This document shows, piece by piece, positions 26,279-34,630 of a stretch of 64,000 nucleotides of DNA. Below the pieces are notes generated by a model. That model was given only the letters and a program-made list of their open reading frames with translations, had not been told where the DNA came from and did no database searches. The position numbers were made by a program, and so were the translations under genes. The first letter of the stretch is position 1. Every line of letters begins with the position of its first letter. Origin of the DNA: Pseudonocardia hierapolitana (GTDB lineage Bacteria; Actinomycetota; Actinomycetes; Mycobacteriales; Pseudonocardiaceae); NCBI RefSeq assembly GCF_007994075.1, contig NZ_VIWU01000001.1, forward strand, positions 1,364,001 through 1,428,000, in the 5' to 3' direction.

Positions 26279-27198
26279 CCGCGACGCTGCCCATCGCCCC
26301 GGCGTCGGCGCTCGATGCGCTCGACGCCCTCGAGTCCGAGGCCATCCACATCTTCCGCGAGGTCGCGGGCGAGTTCGACCGCCCGGTGATCCTGTTCTCC
26401 GGCGGCAAGGACTCCACGCTGCTGGTGCACCTGGCCGTCAAGGCGTTCGCGCCTGCACCGGTGCCGTTCCCGCTGCTGCACGTCGACACCGGCCACAACT
26501 ACCCGGAGGTCATCGACTTCCGGGACCGGCTCGTCGAGCGGCTGGGGCTCCGCCTCGAGGTCGCGCACGTCCAGGACTGGATCGACGACGGCCGGCTCGT
26601 CGAGCGCCCGGACGGCACCCGCAACCCGCTGCAGACCGTGCCGCTGCTCGACACGATCAACGAGCACCGCTTCGACGCCGTCTTCGGCGGTGGGCGCCGC
26701 GACGAGGAGCGCGCCCGCGCCAAGGAACGGATCATCAGCCTGCGCGACGCGTTCGGCCGCTGGGACCCCCGCAAGCAGCGGCCCGAGCTGTGGAACCTCT
26801 ACAACGGCCGGCACGCCCCCGGCGAGCACGTCCGCGTGTTCCCGATCTCCAACTGGACCGAGCTGGACGTCTGGCGCTACATCCAGCGCGAGGGCATCGA
26901 GCTGCCGCCGATCTACTTCGCGCACGAGCGCGAGGTGTTCCGCCGCGACGGGATGTGGCTCGCCGAAGGCCCGTGGGGTGGGCCGCGCGGCAACGAGACA
27001 CTCAAGAAGAGGTCGGTGCGCTACCGCACCGTCGGCGACGGCTCGTGCACCGGCGCCGTCGAGTCCACCGCGACCACGCTCGACGAGGTGATCGCCGAGG
27101 TCACGGCGTCGCGGCTCACCGAGCGCGGGGCCACGCGAGCCGACGACCGACTGTCCGAGGCCGCCATGGAGGACCGGAAGCGCGAGGGCTACTTCTGA
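26275..27198 (+). CDS. cysD: Sulfate adenylyltransferase subunit 2
   Basis: Catalytic subunit of ATP sulfurylase: with CysN it makes adenylyl sulfate from sulfate and ATP. At 307 residues it has normal length. The PP-loop SGGKDSTLLVHL is at about residues 42-53, followed by FPLLHVDTGHNYPEV, a FGGGRRDEERARAKER block and the family end DRKREGYF. The ATG at 26275 overlaps the cysH stop, and cysN starts 1 base after its stop. Coupled translation should keep the subunits in proportion. Confidence 0.95.
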   Translation: MTATLPIAPASALDALDALESEAIHIFREVAGEFDRPVILFSGGKDSTLLVHLAVKAFAPAPVPFPLLHVDTGHNYPEVIDFRDRLVERLGLRLEVAHVQDWIDDGRLVERPDGTRNPLQTVPLLDTINEHRFDAVFGGGRRDEERARAKERIISLRDAFGRWDPRKQRPELWNLYNGRHAPGEHVRVFPISNWTELDVWRYIQREGIELPPIYFAHEREVFRRDGMWLAEGPWGGPRGNETLKKRSVRYRTVGDGSCTGAVESTATTLDEVIAEVTASRLTERGATRADDRLSEAAMEDRKREGYF

Positions 27199-27199
27199 C

Positions 27200-28510
27200 A
27201 TGACCGAGCATTCGAGGGCCTCGAACGGCACGGCGCGAGATCTCCTGCGCTTCGCCACCGCCGGCAGCGTGGACGACGGCAAGTCCACGCTCGTCGGGCG
27301 GCTGCTGTACGACACCAAGTCGGTGCTCGCCGACCAGATCGAGGCGGTGCAGCGCGCGTCGGTCGACAAGGGACTGTCCACACCGGACCTGTCGCTGCTG
27401 GTCGACGGTCTGCGCGCCGAGCGCGAGCAGGGCATCACGATCGACGTCGCGTACCGCTACTTCGGCACCCCGAAGCGCGAGTTCGTGCTCGCCGACACCC
27501 CGGGCCACGTGCAGTACACGCGCAACACGGTCACGGGTGCGTCCACCGCCGAACTGGCCGTTCTGCTCGTCGACGCCCGCAACGGCGTGGTGGAGCAGAC
27601 CCGCCGGCACGCCGCGGTGCTCGCGCTGCTGCGCGTCCCACGGCTCGTGCTGGCCATCAACAAGATCGACCTCGTCGACTACGACGAGGCGGTGCTCGCC
27701 GCGATCGCGAAGGACTTCGCCGGGCTCGCGCGCTCGCTCGGGTTCGCCGACGACGCCGTCGTCACGATCCCGGTCTCGGCACTCGTCGGGGACAACGTCG
27801 TGGAGCGCTCCGAGCGCACCCCCTGGTACGAGGGCCCGACGCTGCTGGGGCACCTGGAGTCGGTGCCGGTCACCGGCCCCGAGGTGGCCGCGCCGTTCCG
27901 CATGCCGGTGCAGTACGTGATCCGTCCCCGGACAGATGAGCTCCACGACTACCGCGGCTACGCAGGCCAGATCGCGGCCGGCACCGTCGCTCCCGGCGAC
28001 GAGGTCGTAGTGCTCCCCGGCGGCGCGCGCACCACGGTCGCCGCTGTCGAGACCGCCGACGGGCCCCTGGCCGCCGCCGCCGCAGGCCGCAGCGTCACCG
28101 TGCTGCTCGACGACGACATCGACATCTCCCGCGGCGACGTGCTCGCCTCGGCCGCCGAGCCCCCACGCGTCACCGACGAGCTGGACGCCACGCTGTGCTG
28201 GCTCGCCGAGAAGCCACTGCGGCCCGGTGCCCGGCTGCTGCTCAAGCACGGCACCCGCGTCACCCCGGTGGTCGTGGGCGCTGTGGGCGAGCGGCTGTCG
28301 CTCGACTCCGAGGTCCCGACCTGGGAGCCCGCGCCCGAGCAGCTGGGGATCAACGACATCGCGCACGCGGCGCTGCGCACAGCCGACCCGCTGCCCGTCG
28401 ACGAGTACGCCGACATCCGCGCCACCGGCAGCTTCCTGCTCATCGACCCGCCCACCGGCAACACCCTCGCCGCCGGGCTGGTGGGCACGCCGCTCGCGGT
28501 GGCCCCGTAA
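27200..28510 (+). CDS. cysN: Sulfate adenylyltransferase subunit 1 (GTPase)
   Basis: GTPase subunit that powers the sulfurylase reaction; EF-Tu-like. The 436-residue protein has the P-loop GSVDDGKST (about residues 23-31), the switch II DTPGHVQY block, and NKIDLVDY for guanine recognition, followed by two beta-barrel domains. There is no fused APS kinase (CysC) domain, consistent with the APS-type reductase of this operon. It is followed after 4 bases by the chelatase gene. Confidence 0.95.
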   Translation: MTEHSRASNGTARDLLRFATAGSVDDGKSTLVGRLLYDTKSVLADQIEAVQRASVDKGLSTPDLSLLVDGLRAEREQGITIDVAYRYFGTPKREFVLADTPGHVQYTRNTVTGASTAELAVLLVDARNGVVEQTRRHAAVLALLRVPRLVLAINKIDLVDYDEAVLAAIAKDFAGLARSLGFADDAVVTIPVSALVGDNVVERSERTPWYEGPTLLGHLESVPVTGPEVAAPFRMPVQYVIRPRTDELHDYRGYAGQIAAGTVAPGDEVVVLPGGARTTVAAVETADGPLAAAAAGRSVTVLLDDDIDISRGDVLASAAEPPRVTDELDATLCWLAEKPLRPGARLLLKHGTRVTPVVVGAVGERLSLDSEVPTWEPAPEQLGINDIAHAALRTADPLPVDEYADIRATGSFLLIDPPTGNTLAAGLVGTPLAVAP

Positions 28511-28514
28511 GCGC

Positions 28515-29327
28515 ATGTCTGCGGCACTCGTCGCCGTCGCGCACGGCAGTCGCGACCCACGCTCGGCCGCCACGGTGGCCGAGCTGGTCGAGGAGGTGCG
28601 CCGGCAGCGCCCCGGGCTGGACGTGCGCCTGTCCTTCCTCGACCTGTCCGCGCCGCGGCTGCCGGACGTCCTCGACGCGGTGGCCGCCGACGGGCACCGG
28701 CGGGCCGTCGTCGTACCGCTGCTGCTCGGGCACGCCTTCCACGCGAGCGTCGACGTACCCGGCGCGGTCACCCAGGCCGCGGCCCGCCTGCCCGGCCTGG
28801 ACATCACGACCAGTGAGGTGCTGGGCGGGCACCGGGGCCTCTCGACGGCCGCGCTGCGCCGCCTCTCCACGGCGCTCGTGGCCGACCCCGCAAGCAGGTC
28901 TGCGGTGCTGATGGCCGACCCTGCAAGCAGGTCCGCGGTCGCCGGCCTGCACGACCCCGGCCTCGGGGTCGTGCTCGCCGCGATCGGCTCGTCGCACGCC
29001 CCCGCAAACGCCGCCGTGGCGGAGCTCGTGGCGAGCTGGACCCGCCGGTTCGGCTGGCACGGCGGCAGCGCGGCCTTCGCGACGACGACCACCCCCACCG
29101 TGTCCCAGGCGGTCGCTGATCTCCGCGCCCGTGGGGCGCGCAGGGTCGCCGTCGCCCAATGGATCCTCGCACCAGGGCTGCTGCCCGATCGGATCGTCCG
29201 GGACGGCACCGCAGTCGGCGCGCTCGTCGCCGACGCGCTCGCGGCCGATCCGGGCGTGGTCCTCGCGGTTCTCGACCGCTACGACGATACCGTCGCCGGT
29301 TCCGCACATCGGCGTGCGGCCAGCTGA
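28515..29327 (+). CDS. Sirohydrochlorin chelatase (CbiX/SirB type)
   Basis: Inserts iron into sirohydrochlorin to make siroheme, the cofactor of the upstream sulfite reductase. The 270-residue protein is the long form with two CbiX-like halves: the first has AVAHGSRDPRSAATVAELVE and VVVPLLLGHAFHASVDVPGA with the metal-binding His residues; the second has AAIGSSHAPANAAVAELVAS and VAVAQWILAPGLLPDRI. A 33-base tandem duplication at 28878-28943 adds a repeated ADPASRSAV segment between the halves. The ATG at 28515 follows cysN by 4 bases. Confidence 0.87.
   Translation: MSAALVAVAHGSRDPRSAATVAELVEEVRRQRPGLDVRLSFLDLSAPRLPDVLDAVAADGHRRAVVVPLLLGHAFHASVDVPGAVTQAAARLPGLDITTSEVLGGHRGLSTAALRRLSTALVADPASRSAVLMADPASRSAVAGLHDPGLGVVLAAIGSSHAPANAAVAELVASWTRRFGWHGGSAAFATTTTPTVSQAVADLRARGARRVAVAQWILAPGLLPDRIVRDGTAVGALVADALAADPGVVLAVLDRYDDTVAGSAHRRAAS
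28878..28943 (+). repeat. 33-bp tandem duplication inside the chelatase gene
   Basis: Two adjacent 33-base units encode VADPASRSAVL and MADPASRSAVA. They differ at six bases by eye, so the duplication is fairly recent; it is in frame and lies in the linker between the two CbiX-like halves. Confidence 0.8.
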
Positions 29328-29804
29328 GCAGCACGCAGCTGCGTCCAGTCTGTGGCCCACCCGTGGTCCTGCTCACGCCGGCAACCCGTTTCGTCCCGCG
29401 AGGCGGGCCCGCACCCGCTGACCACCGTGCGCCGATCCGGTTCGCGCCGACAAAACCGCTGGTCAGAGTTCCATCCAGAAGGTACGGACAAAGATCGGCC
29501 GGCGCCCCGGGCGCCCACCGGCAGAAGTCCGGACATTTCAGCGCCATCCCGCAGCGCGGACACCCGGTTGTCGTGGCAATTTCGGGGACGCACGATGGTG
29601 TGGTGTCCCCGTCCGCGCTGCTGCCCGCCGGTTCTCGGCGGCCTGAGTCGTCGATGAGGGCGTTCCTGCACTCGGATCTCGAGCGGTTCTGGCCGTCGCG
29701 CCGGTGCCACGCGTTCGACGAGTTCTGTCGCTGAGTCTCCGCACCGCCCGCTGACGCCACCGCGCGCCCGCGCCGCCTGCCCCCGGACTCCAGACAGGAC
29801 ACCC
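29328..29804. other. Long leader region before the sulfonate transporter genes
   Basis: About 475 bases between the chelatase stop and the ssuA-like start. No protein family was recognised on either strand. A 26-codon frame at 29654-29734 is listed separately as a possible second leader peptide. The region should hold the promoter of the transporter operon; no clear riboswitch was recognised. Confidence 0.4.
29654..29734 (+). CDS. Possible second leader peptide upstream of ssuA
   Basis: A 26-codon frame starting at ATG 29654, beginning MRAFLHSDLERFWPSRRCHA and closing FDEFCR. It carries two Cys codons, one just before the stop, and an SRRCHAFDEFCR end loosely reminiscent of the SRRHVDL leaders. 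It lies 70 bases before the ssuA-like gene. There is no good ribosome site, so this is a weak candidate. Confidence 0.25.
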   Translation: MRAFLHSDLERFWPSRRCHAFDEFCR

Positions 29805-30890
29805 ATGCCCCGGCTCCGCCCCCTAGCCGTGATCGCCGCTGTCGTCGCGCTGCTCGCCGCAGCGGCGTGTTCGCGCGCCGAACCCGACCGTTCCGAGCCT
29901 GCCGCCCCCGTCGACGGAGGCGTCGCCCAGGAGGTGCGTCTCGGCTACTTCCCGAACGTCACGCACGCCCCGGCGATCATCGCGGTCGAACAGGGACTCT
30001 TCACCGCCGAGCTCGGCAGCACGACACTGACCCCGCAGACCTTCAACGCCGGTGGCGACGCGGTCAACGCGCTGCTCGGCGGCTCGCTGGACATCACCTA
30101 CATCGGGTCCGGCCCAGCGATCAATGCCTTCGCGAAGTCGGAGGGGGCCGTCCGACTCGTCGCCGGCGCCACCGAGGGCGGCGCGCAGCTCGTGGTGAAG
30201 CCCGAGATCACCAGCCCGGATCAGCTCCGCGGCCGGACGATCGCCACCCCGCAGCTGGGCAATACCCAGGACATCGCGCTCAAGAAGTGGCTGCAGGCCA
30301 ACGGGCTCACCGCAGGCGACGGACCGCAGGACGTCAAGATCGCCAACCTCGACAACCCGCGCACCCTCGACGCGTTCCGCGAGGGCAGCGTCGACGGTGG
30401 CTGGCTCCCCGAGCCGTGGAGCTCGCGGCTGGTGCTCGACGCCGGCGCCAGCGTGCTGCTGGACGAGCGCACCCTCTGGCCGAACGGGCAGTTCCCGACC
30501 ACCGTGGTCCTGGTCCGTGCCGAGTTCCTGCAGCAGTACCCCGAGACCGTCCGCGCGGTGCTGCGGGCGCACCTGAAGGCGATCGACCTGGCCGGGCGCG
30601 ACCCCGCCCAGGCGCAGACGATCGTCAACCAGGGTCTGGAGAAGCTCACCGGGAACACGCTCGCCGCCCCGGTGATCGAGCGTGCCTTCCGGAACATCAC
30701 CCTCGCCCCTGACCCCCTCGCGTCGACGTTCCCGCAGCTCGCCCAGGACAGCGTCACGGCGGGCATCACCGAGTCGCCCACCGACCTCGCCGGCTTCGTC
30801 GACGTCGGCCCGCTCAACACCGAACTGCAGGCGACCGGTGCCCCCGCCGTGGACGCCGCCGGACTCGACAAGCCTGGAGGCAACTCATGA
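29805..30890 (+). CDS. ssuA: Sulfonate-type ABC transporter substrate-binding lipoprotein
   Basis: Captures an oxidised sulfur compound outside the cell and hands it to the permease. The 361-residue precursor has a lipoprotein signal (VIAAVVALLAAAACSRAEPD) with the lipidated Cys at about residue 22. The mature part is NMT1/SsuA-like: VRLGYFPNVTHAPAIIAVEQ, DITYIGSGPAINAFAKSEGA and WLPEPWSSRLVLDAGASVLL. Sulfonate or taurine is inferred from the adjacent sulfur genes; nitrate cannot be excluded from sequence alone. Its stop overlaps the ATPase start. Confidence 0.85.
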   Translation: MPRLRPLAVIAAVVALLAAAACSRAEPDRSEPAAPVDGGVAQEVRLGYFPNVTHAPAIIAVEQGLFTAELGSTTLTPQTFNAGGDAVNALLGGSLDITYIGSGPAINAFAKSEGAVRLVAGATEGGAQLVVKPEITSPDQLRGRTIATPQLGNTQDIALKKWLQANGLTAGDGPQDVKIANLDNPRTLDAFREGSVDGGWLPEPWSSRLVLDAGASVLLDERTLWPNGQFPTTVVLVRAEFLQQYPETVRAVLRAHLKAIDLAGRDPAQAQTIVNQGLEKLTGNTLAAPVIERAFRNITLAPDPLASTFPQLAQDSVTAGITESPTDLAGFVDVGPLNTELQATGAPAVDAAGLDKPGGNS

Positions 30891-31666
30891 CCGCCATCCT
30901 CGACCGGCCCGTCGCCACCGACCAGCGCGTCGCGGTCGACCTGCAGGGCGTCGGCAAGGTCTTCGGCCGCGGCAACGACACCGTGACGGCCCTGGAGGGG
31001 GTCGACCTGCGCGTGCAGCCCGGCGAGTTCGTCGTGCTGCTCGGCGCGTCCGGCTGCGGCAAGACCACGCTGCTCAACCTCGTCGCAGGGCTGGACAAGG
31101 CAAGTAGAGGCACTGTCGCGGTGGCAAGCAAGCGCCCCGCCGTCATGTTCCAGGAGCCCGCCCTGCTCCCCTGGCTCGACGCCGGGCGCAACGTGGAGCT
31201 CCCTCTACGACTCGCGGGCGCAGGCCGCAAGGCGCGCCGGGCGCGCGCCGACGAGCTGCTCGATCTCGTGCGGCTGGACGGGCTGGCCCGCAAGCGCCCG
31301 CACGAGCTCTCCGGTGGGATGCGCCAGCGCGTCGCGCTCGCCAGGGCCCTCGCCGCCACGGAGGACGGCGACGGCGGGCTCCTGCTGATGGACGAGCCGT
31401 TCGCCGCGCTCGACGCGATCACGCGCGACTTCCTGCAGGGCGAGCTCCAGCGGATCTGGCGCGCCACCCGGACCGCGGTGCTGTTCGTCACCCATGACGT
31501 CCGTGAGGCCGTGCGCCTCGGCCAGCGGGTGGTGCTGCTCTCGTCGCGGCCCGGCACGGTGGTGCGGGAGTGGAACGTCGCGGAGGCGGGCCCCGACCGC
31601 GAGCAGCTCACCGAGGAGATCACGGCGCGGCTGCGGGAGGTGATCTCGACCCATGGCCGGACCTGA
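30887..31666 (+). CDS. ssuB: Sulfonate-type ABC transporter ATP-binding protein
   Basis: Energises the transporter. The 259-residue ATPase has Walker A GASGCGKTT (about residues 53-61), Q-loop FQEPALLPWLDA, signature LSGGMRQRVALARAL, Walker B LLLMDEPFAALD and the switch His in VTHDVREA. The stretch between Walker A and the Q-loop (GTVAVASKRPAVMFQ) is several residues shorter than usual, and its codons (AGT, AGA) are less GC-rich than the surroundings, hinting at a small deletion. ATGA overlap with ssuA; its end overlaps the permease start by 14 bases. Confidence 0.9.
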   Translation: MTAILDRPVATDQRVAVDLQGVGKVFGRGNDTVTALEGVDLRVQPGEFVVLLGASGCGKTTLLNLVAGLDKASRGTVAVASKRPAVMFQEPALLPWLDAGRNVELPLRLAGAGRKARRARADELLDLVRLDGLARKRPHELSGGMRQRVALARALAATEDGDGGLLLMDEPFAALDAITRDFLQGELQRIWRATRTAVLFVTHDVREAVRLGQRVVLLSSRPGTVVREWNVAEAGPDREQLTEEITARLREVISTHGRT

Positions 31667-32540
31667 GGTTCTCCCCGAGGCGCGCACCGTCGACACGGCG
31701 GCCGTCGGCGCCGGTCTCGACGCGCTCGACACCCCCGCGACCGCTCGGGAGCCGGTGCTGCGCCGGCTGCTGGGCACCGTGCTGCCGCCCCTGATCGCGC
31801 TGGCGCTCTTCTTCGGCGTGTGGCAGGCGGTCTGGGCGTCGGCGATCTACCCGGAGTACCAGCTGCCCGCGCCCCTCGCGGTCTGGCAGGAATTTGTCGG
31901 CACCGTCGTCGACGGCCGGATATGGGAGATCGTCTGGACCTCGGTGCACCGCGCCGTCCTCGGGTTCCTGGCCTCGGTGGTGATCGCCACGCCGCTCGGA
32001 CTCCTCGTCGCGAAGGTCCCGGTCGTGCGGGCCGCGATCGGCCCGCTGCTCGCCGGGATGCAGAGCCTCCCGTCCGTCGCGTGGGTGCCGGCCGCCGTCC
32101 TGTGGTTCGGGCTCACCGACGCCACGATCTACTTCGTGGTGCTGCTCGGCGCGATCCCGTCGATCGCGAACGGGCTCGTGGCCGGCATCGACCAGGTCCC
32201 GCCGATCCTCCCGCGCGTCGGGAAGGTCATGGGCGCCGGTCGGCTCGACTCCGCGCGCCTGATCCTGCTGCCCGCCGCGCTGCCCGGCTACCTCTCCGGA
32301 TGCAAGCAGGGCTGGGCGTTCTCCTGGCGCTCGCTGATGGCGGCCGAGATCATCGCTACCTCCCCGCAACTCGGCATCGGCCTGGGCGCCTACCTCAAGG
32401 AGGGCAGCGACTTCAACAGCATGCCCGGCGTCATCGCGGCGATCTTCCTGATCCTGCTCGTCGGGGTCGGCATCGAACTGCTGGCGTTCCGACCGATCGA
32501 GCGGCGGGTCCTGCGGGCTCGCGGGCTGGCCCTCGGATGA
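31653..32540 (+). CDS. ssuC: Sulfonate-type ABC transporter permease
   Basis: Membrane channel of the importer, 295 residues with about six spans: LLGTVLPPLIALALFFGVWQ as the first, then VHRAVLGFLASVVIATPLGL and the EAA-type coupling loop around GAGRLDSARLILLPAALPGY. The long N-terminal tail (about 35 residues) is hydrophilic. The start at ATG 31653 lies inside ssuB, so the three transporter genes are translationally linked. Followed after 121 bases by the small membrane protein/YeiH pair. Confidence 0.9.
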   Translation: MAGPEVLPEARTVDTAAVGAGLDALDTPATAREPVLRRLLGTVLPPLIALALFFGVWQAVWASAIYPEYQLPAPLAVWQEFVGTVVDGRIWEIVWTSVHRAVLGFLASVVIATPLGLLVAKVPVVRAAIGPLLAGMQSLPSVAWVPAAVLWFGLTDATIYFVVLLGAIPSIANGLVAGIDQVPPILPRVGKVMGAGRLDSARLILLPAALPGYLSGCKQGWAFSWRSLMAAEIIATSPQLGIGLGAYLKEGSDFNSMPGVIAAIFLILLVGVGIELLAFRPIERRVLRARGLALG

Positions 32541-32661
32541 TCACCGCGGTCCGGCGCAGGCACGTCGACCACGGTCACGTGCACAGCTCCACCTGTCGTC
32601 CCTGACGGACCGTCCTCCGGTGCCGCGTGGCGAGCCGGACCCTCCGTCGACAGGACGAGCC

Positions 32662-32805
32662 ATGACCGACACATCTCCCGACGACCCCGCGGTGCGAGGC
32701 GCCCGCCGCACCGCGCTCAACGAGGACTGGACCGCCACCATCGTGGGCCTGCTGCTGCTCGCGCTGGTACTCAGCGAACTGCTGCCCGGCTGGCTGGTGC
32801 CCTGA
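32662..32805 (+). CDS. Small single-span membrane protein paired with YeiH
   Basis: A 47-residue protein: a charged N-terminal half (DDPAVRGARRTALNEDW) followed by one helix, TATIVGLLLLALVLSELLPG. The ATG at 32662 follows AGGACGA. Its stop shares one base with the start of the YeiH-type gene (TGATG), so the two are translated together. Position suggests a small accessory subunit of the transporter; no family was recognised. Confidence 0.6.
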   Translation: MTDTSPDDPAVRGARRTALNEDWTATIVGLLLLALVLSELLPGWLVP

Positions 32806-33935
32806 TGGGCGCCGCAGCGGAGCGCACCCGAGCGCCCGTCGACGCCTCCGTGGCCACGACCGGATGGGCGCTCGTCGGCGTCGCTGTCGTACTGGTGCTG
32901 GGCGCGGCCACCCGATACCTCGAGCAGACGATCCCCGCGGCCACAGAGGGCTCGGCATTCGGCGAGGTTGCGGCCGTCATCGAGTACCCGGTGTACGCGA
33001 TCGTGCTGGGCCTGCTGGGCAACGTGGCGCTCGCCCAGCTCGGGCTGCGCGATCGGCTCGCCGCCGGGTTCCGCACCGAGTTCTTCATCAAAACCGGGCT
33101 CGTGCTGCTCGGCGCCTCGATCAACATCGCGGTGATCGTGCGGGTCACCGGACCGGCGATCGCGCAGGCCCTCGTGCTGATCAGCGTCGTCTTCGGGTTC
33201 ACGTGGTGGCTCGGCGGCCGACTCGGGCTGGACGACAAGCTGCGCGCCCTGCTGGCGTCGGCGGTCTCGATCTGCGGGGTGAGCGCGGCGATCGCCGCGG
33301 CGGGAGCGGTCCAGGCGAAGCGCGAGCAGCTCGCCTACACCGCGAGCCTGGTCGTGCTCTTCGCGCTCCCATCGATCTTCCTGCTTCCCGCCCTCGTCGA
33401 CGCCTTCGACCTCGGCCCGGCGGTGGGCGGGGCGTGGGTCGGCGGCAACATCGACACGACGGCGGCCGTCAGCGCGGCGGGTGCGGTCGTCGGCGAGGAG
33501 GCGCTGCAGATCGCCACGATCGTGAAGACCACCCAGAACGCCCTGCTGGGTGTGGTCGCCGTGGCACTCACCGCCTACTTCGCGTTCCGCGTCGAACACA
33601 GCGCTGGCTCCGCCCGGCCCCGCGCCAGGGAGCTGTGGGAGCGGTTTCCGAAGTTCGTGCTCGGGTTCCTCACGGCGTCGATCATCGCGACGGTGTTCAC
33701 CGATGCGGTGGGCTCGGCCGCCGCACGGCCGCTCATCTCCACCGTCAACGACCTGCGGACGATCTTCCTGATCCTCGCCTTCGTCGCGATCGGGCTGGAG
33801 TTCCGCGTCGCGCCGTTGCGTGAGGCCGGCTGGCGCCCGATCGGCGTGTTCGCGAGCGCCACCGTGGTGAACCTGGCCGTCGGCCTCGGCCTCGCGGTCC
33901 TGCTCTTCTCCGGCTTCTCGGCCGCTCGGCCATGA
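32805..33935 (+). CDS. YeiH-family putative sulfate exporter
   Basis: A 376-residue membrane protein of PF03601 with about ten spans. Typical blocks are EYPVYAIVLGLLGNVALAQL, FIKTGLVLLGASINIAVIV, SAVSICGVSAAIAAAGAVQA and VGGAWVGGNIDTTAAVSAAG with IVKTTQNALLGVVAVAL. The family is annotated as putative sulfate or sulfite/sulfonate-derived anion exporter; direct evidence is scarce. Its place at the end of the sulfur module fits release of excess sulfite or sulfate. Coupled to the small protein before it. Confidence 0.85.
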   Translation: MGAAAERTRAPVDASVATTGWALVGVAVVLVLGAATRYLEQTIPAATEGSAFGEVAAVIEYPVYAIVLGLLGNVALAQLGLRDRLAAGFRTEFFIKTGLVLLGASINIAVIVRVTGPAIAQALVLISVVFGFTWWLGGRLGLDDKLRALLASAVSICGVSAAIAAAGAVQAKREQLAYTASLVVLFALPSIFLLPALVDAFDLGPAVGGAWVGGNIDTTAAVSAAGAVVGEEALQIATIVKTTQNALLGVVAVALTAYFAFRVEHSAGSARPRARELWERFPKFVLGFLTASIIATVFTDAVGSAAARPLISTVNDLRTIFLILAFVAIGLEFRVAPLREAGWRPIGVFASATVVNLAVGLGLAVLLFSGFSAARP

Positions 33936-34045
33936 CCGTGCCGGTGCTCGTTTCCCGGCGCGATCGGGACCTGCGCCGCGACGCGAGCGCGCGGTGTCGG
34001 ACGAACGGCATTCCCGTCCGTCCGACACCTCACGAGGAGATCCCA

Positions 34046-34252
34046 GTGCCTACCCACAGCCGCGAGTCCATCCACCAGTCCATCGCCGACCGCTTGCTGA
34101 CCTCGCTCGAGGACCTGGTGCATCGCCACCGCGCCCTCGCCGGGGCCGATGCCCGGCAGGCCGCGCTGCACGCCGAGCTGATCGCCGCCGAGGTGGCGCA
34201 CGAGCTGGCTGTGGCGCGCAGTGCGCTGCAGCGGCACCCGCGTCTGCACTGA
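34046..34252 (+). CDS. Small hypothetical helical protein
   Basis: A 68-residue product starting at GTG 34046 behind GAGGAGA. It is mostly helical: SIHQSIADRLLTSLEDLVHR, then DARQAALHAELIAAEVAHEL, and a basic end. A longer in-frame start at 33932 overlaps the YeiH stop but lacks similarity. No family was recognised. It ends 18 bases before the MerR-type regulator and may be co-transcribed with it. Confidence 0.55.
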   Translation: MPTHSRESIHQSIADRLLTSLEDLVHRHRALAGADARQAALHAELIAAEVAHELAVARSALQRHPRLH

Positions 34253-34270
34253 CCCCCGTAGCCTGGTCCC

Positions 34271-34630
34271 ATGCTCATCGGGGAACTCGCGCGGCTGACG
34301 TCGGTGAGCCCGAGGTTGCTGCGGTACTACGAGCAGCAGGGCCTGCTCACCTCCACCCGGCTGCCCAACGGCTACCGCGACTACGCCGAGAGCGCCCCGA
34401 TGATCGTCGGGCAGATCCGCGCCCTGCTCGACGCCGGCCTGCCCACCGAGGTGATCCGCGAGGTGCTCCCCTGCGCCGAAGGCAAGCCTCCCCGGTTCGA
34501 CGCGTGCCCGGGCCTCTCCGCCCTCCTGCAGGAGGTGCTGGAGAACATCGAGGCGCGCATGGACAAGCTCGCCCACCACCGCGAAGCCCTCACCCGGTAC
34601 CTCGACGCGGCTGCCTCGGCCTCGCGCTGA
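34271..34630 (+). CDS. MerR-family transcriptional regulator
   Basis: A 119-residue MerR protein. The winged helix-turn-helix is LIGELARLTSVSPRLLRYYE with RLPNGYRDYAE (about residues 2-45), followed by the dimerisation helix KLAHHREALTRYL near the end. Two cysteines, in VLPCAEG and DACPGLSALL, lie in the effector region (about residues 68-80) and could sense metal or redox; the classic metal-site spacing is not met. No obvious target gene adjoins it. It overlaps the convergent LysR gene by 41 bases. Confidence 0.88.
   Translation: MLIGELARLTSVSPRLLRYYEQQGLLTSTRLPNGYRDYAESAPMIVGQIRALLDAGLPTEVIREVLPCAEGKPPRFDACPGLSALLQEVLENIEARMDKLAHHREALTRYLDAAASASR

Noticed and set aside
33932..34045. N-terminal text MTVPVLVSRRDRDLRRDASA resembling an RRHVDL leader peptide after YeiH
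   Set aside because: There is no stop before the next ribosome site, the HVDL core is missing, and the frame simply runs into the small hypothetical gene.
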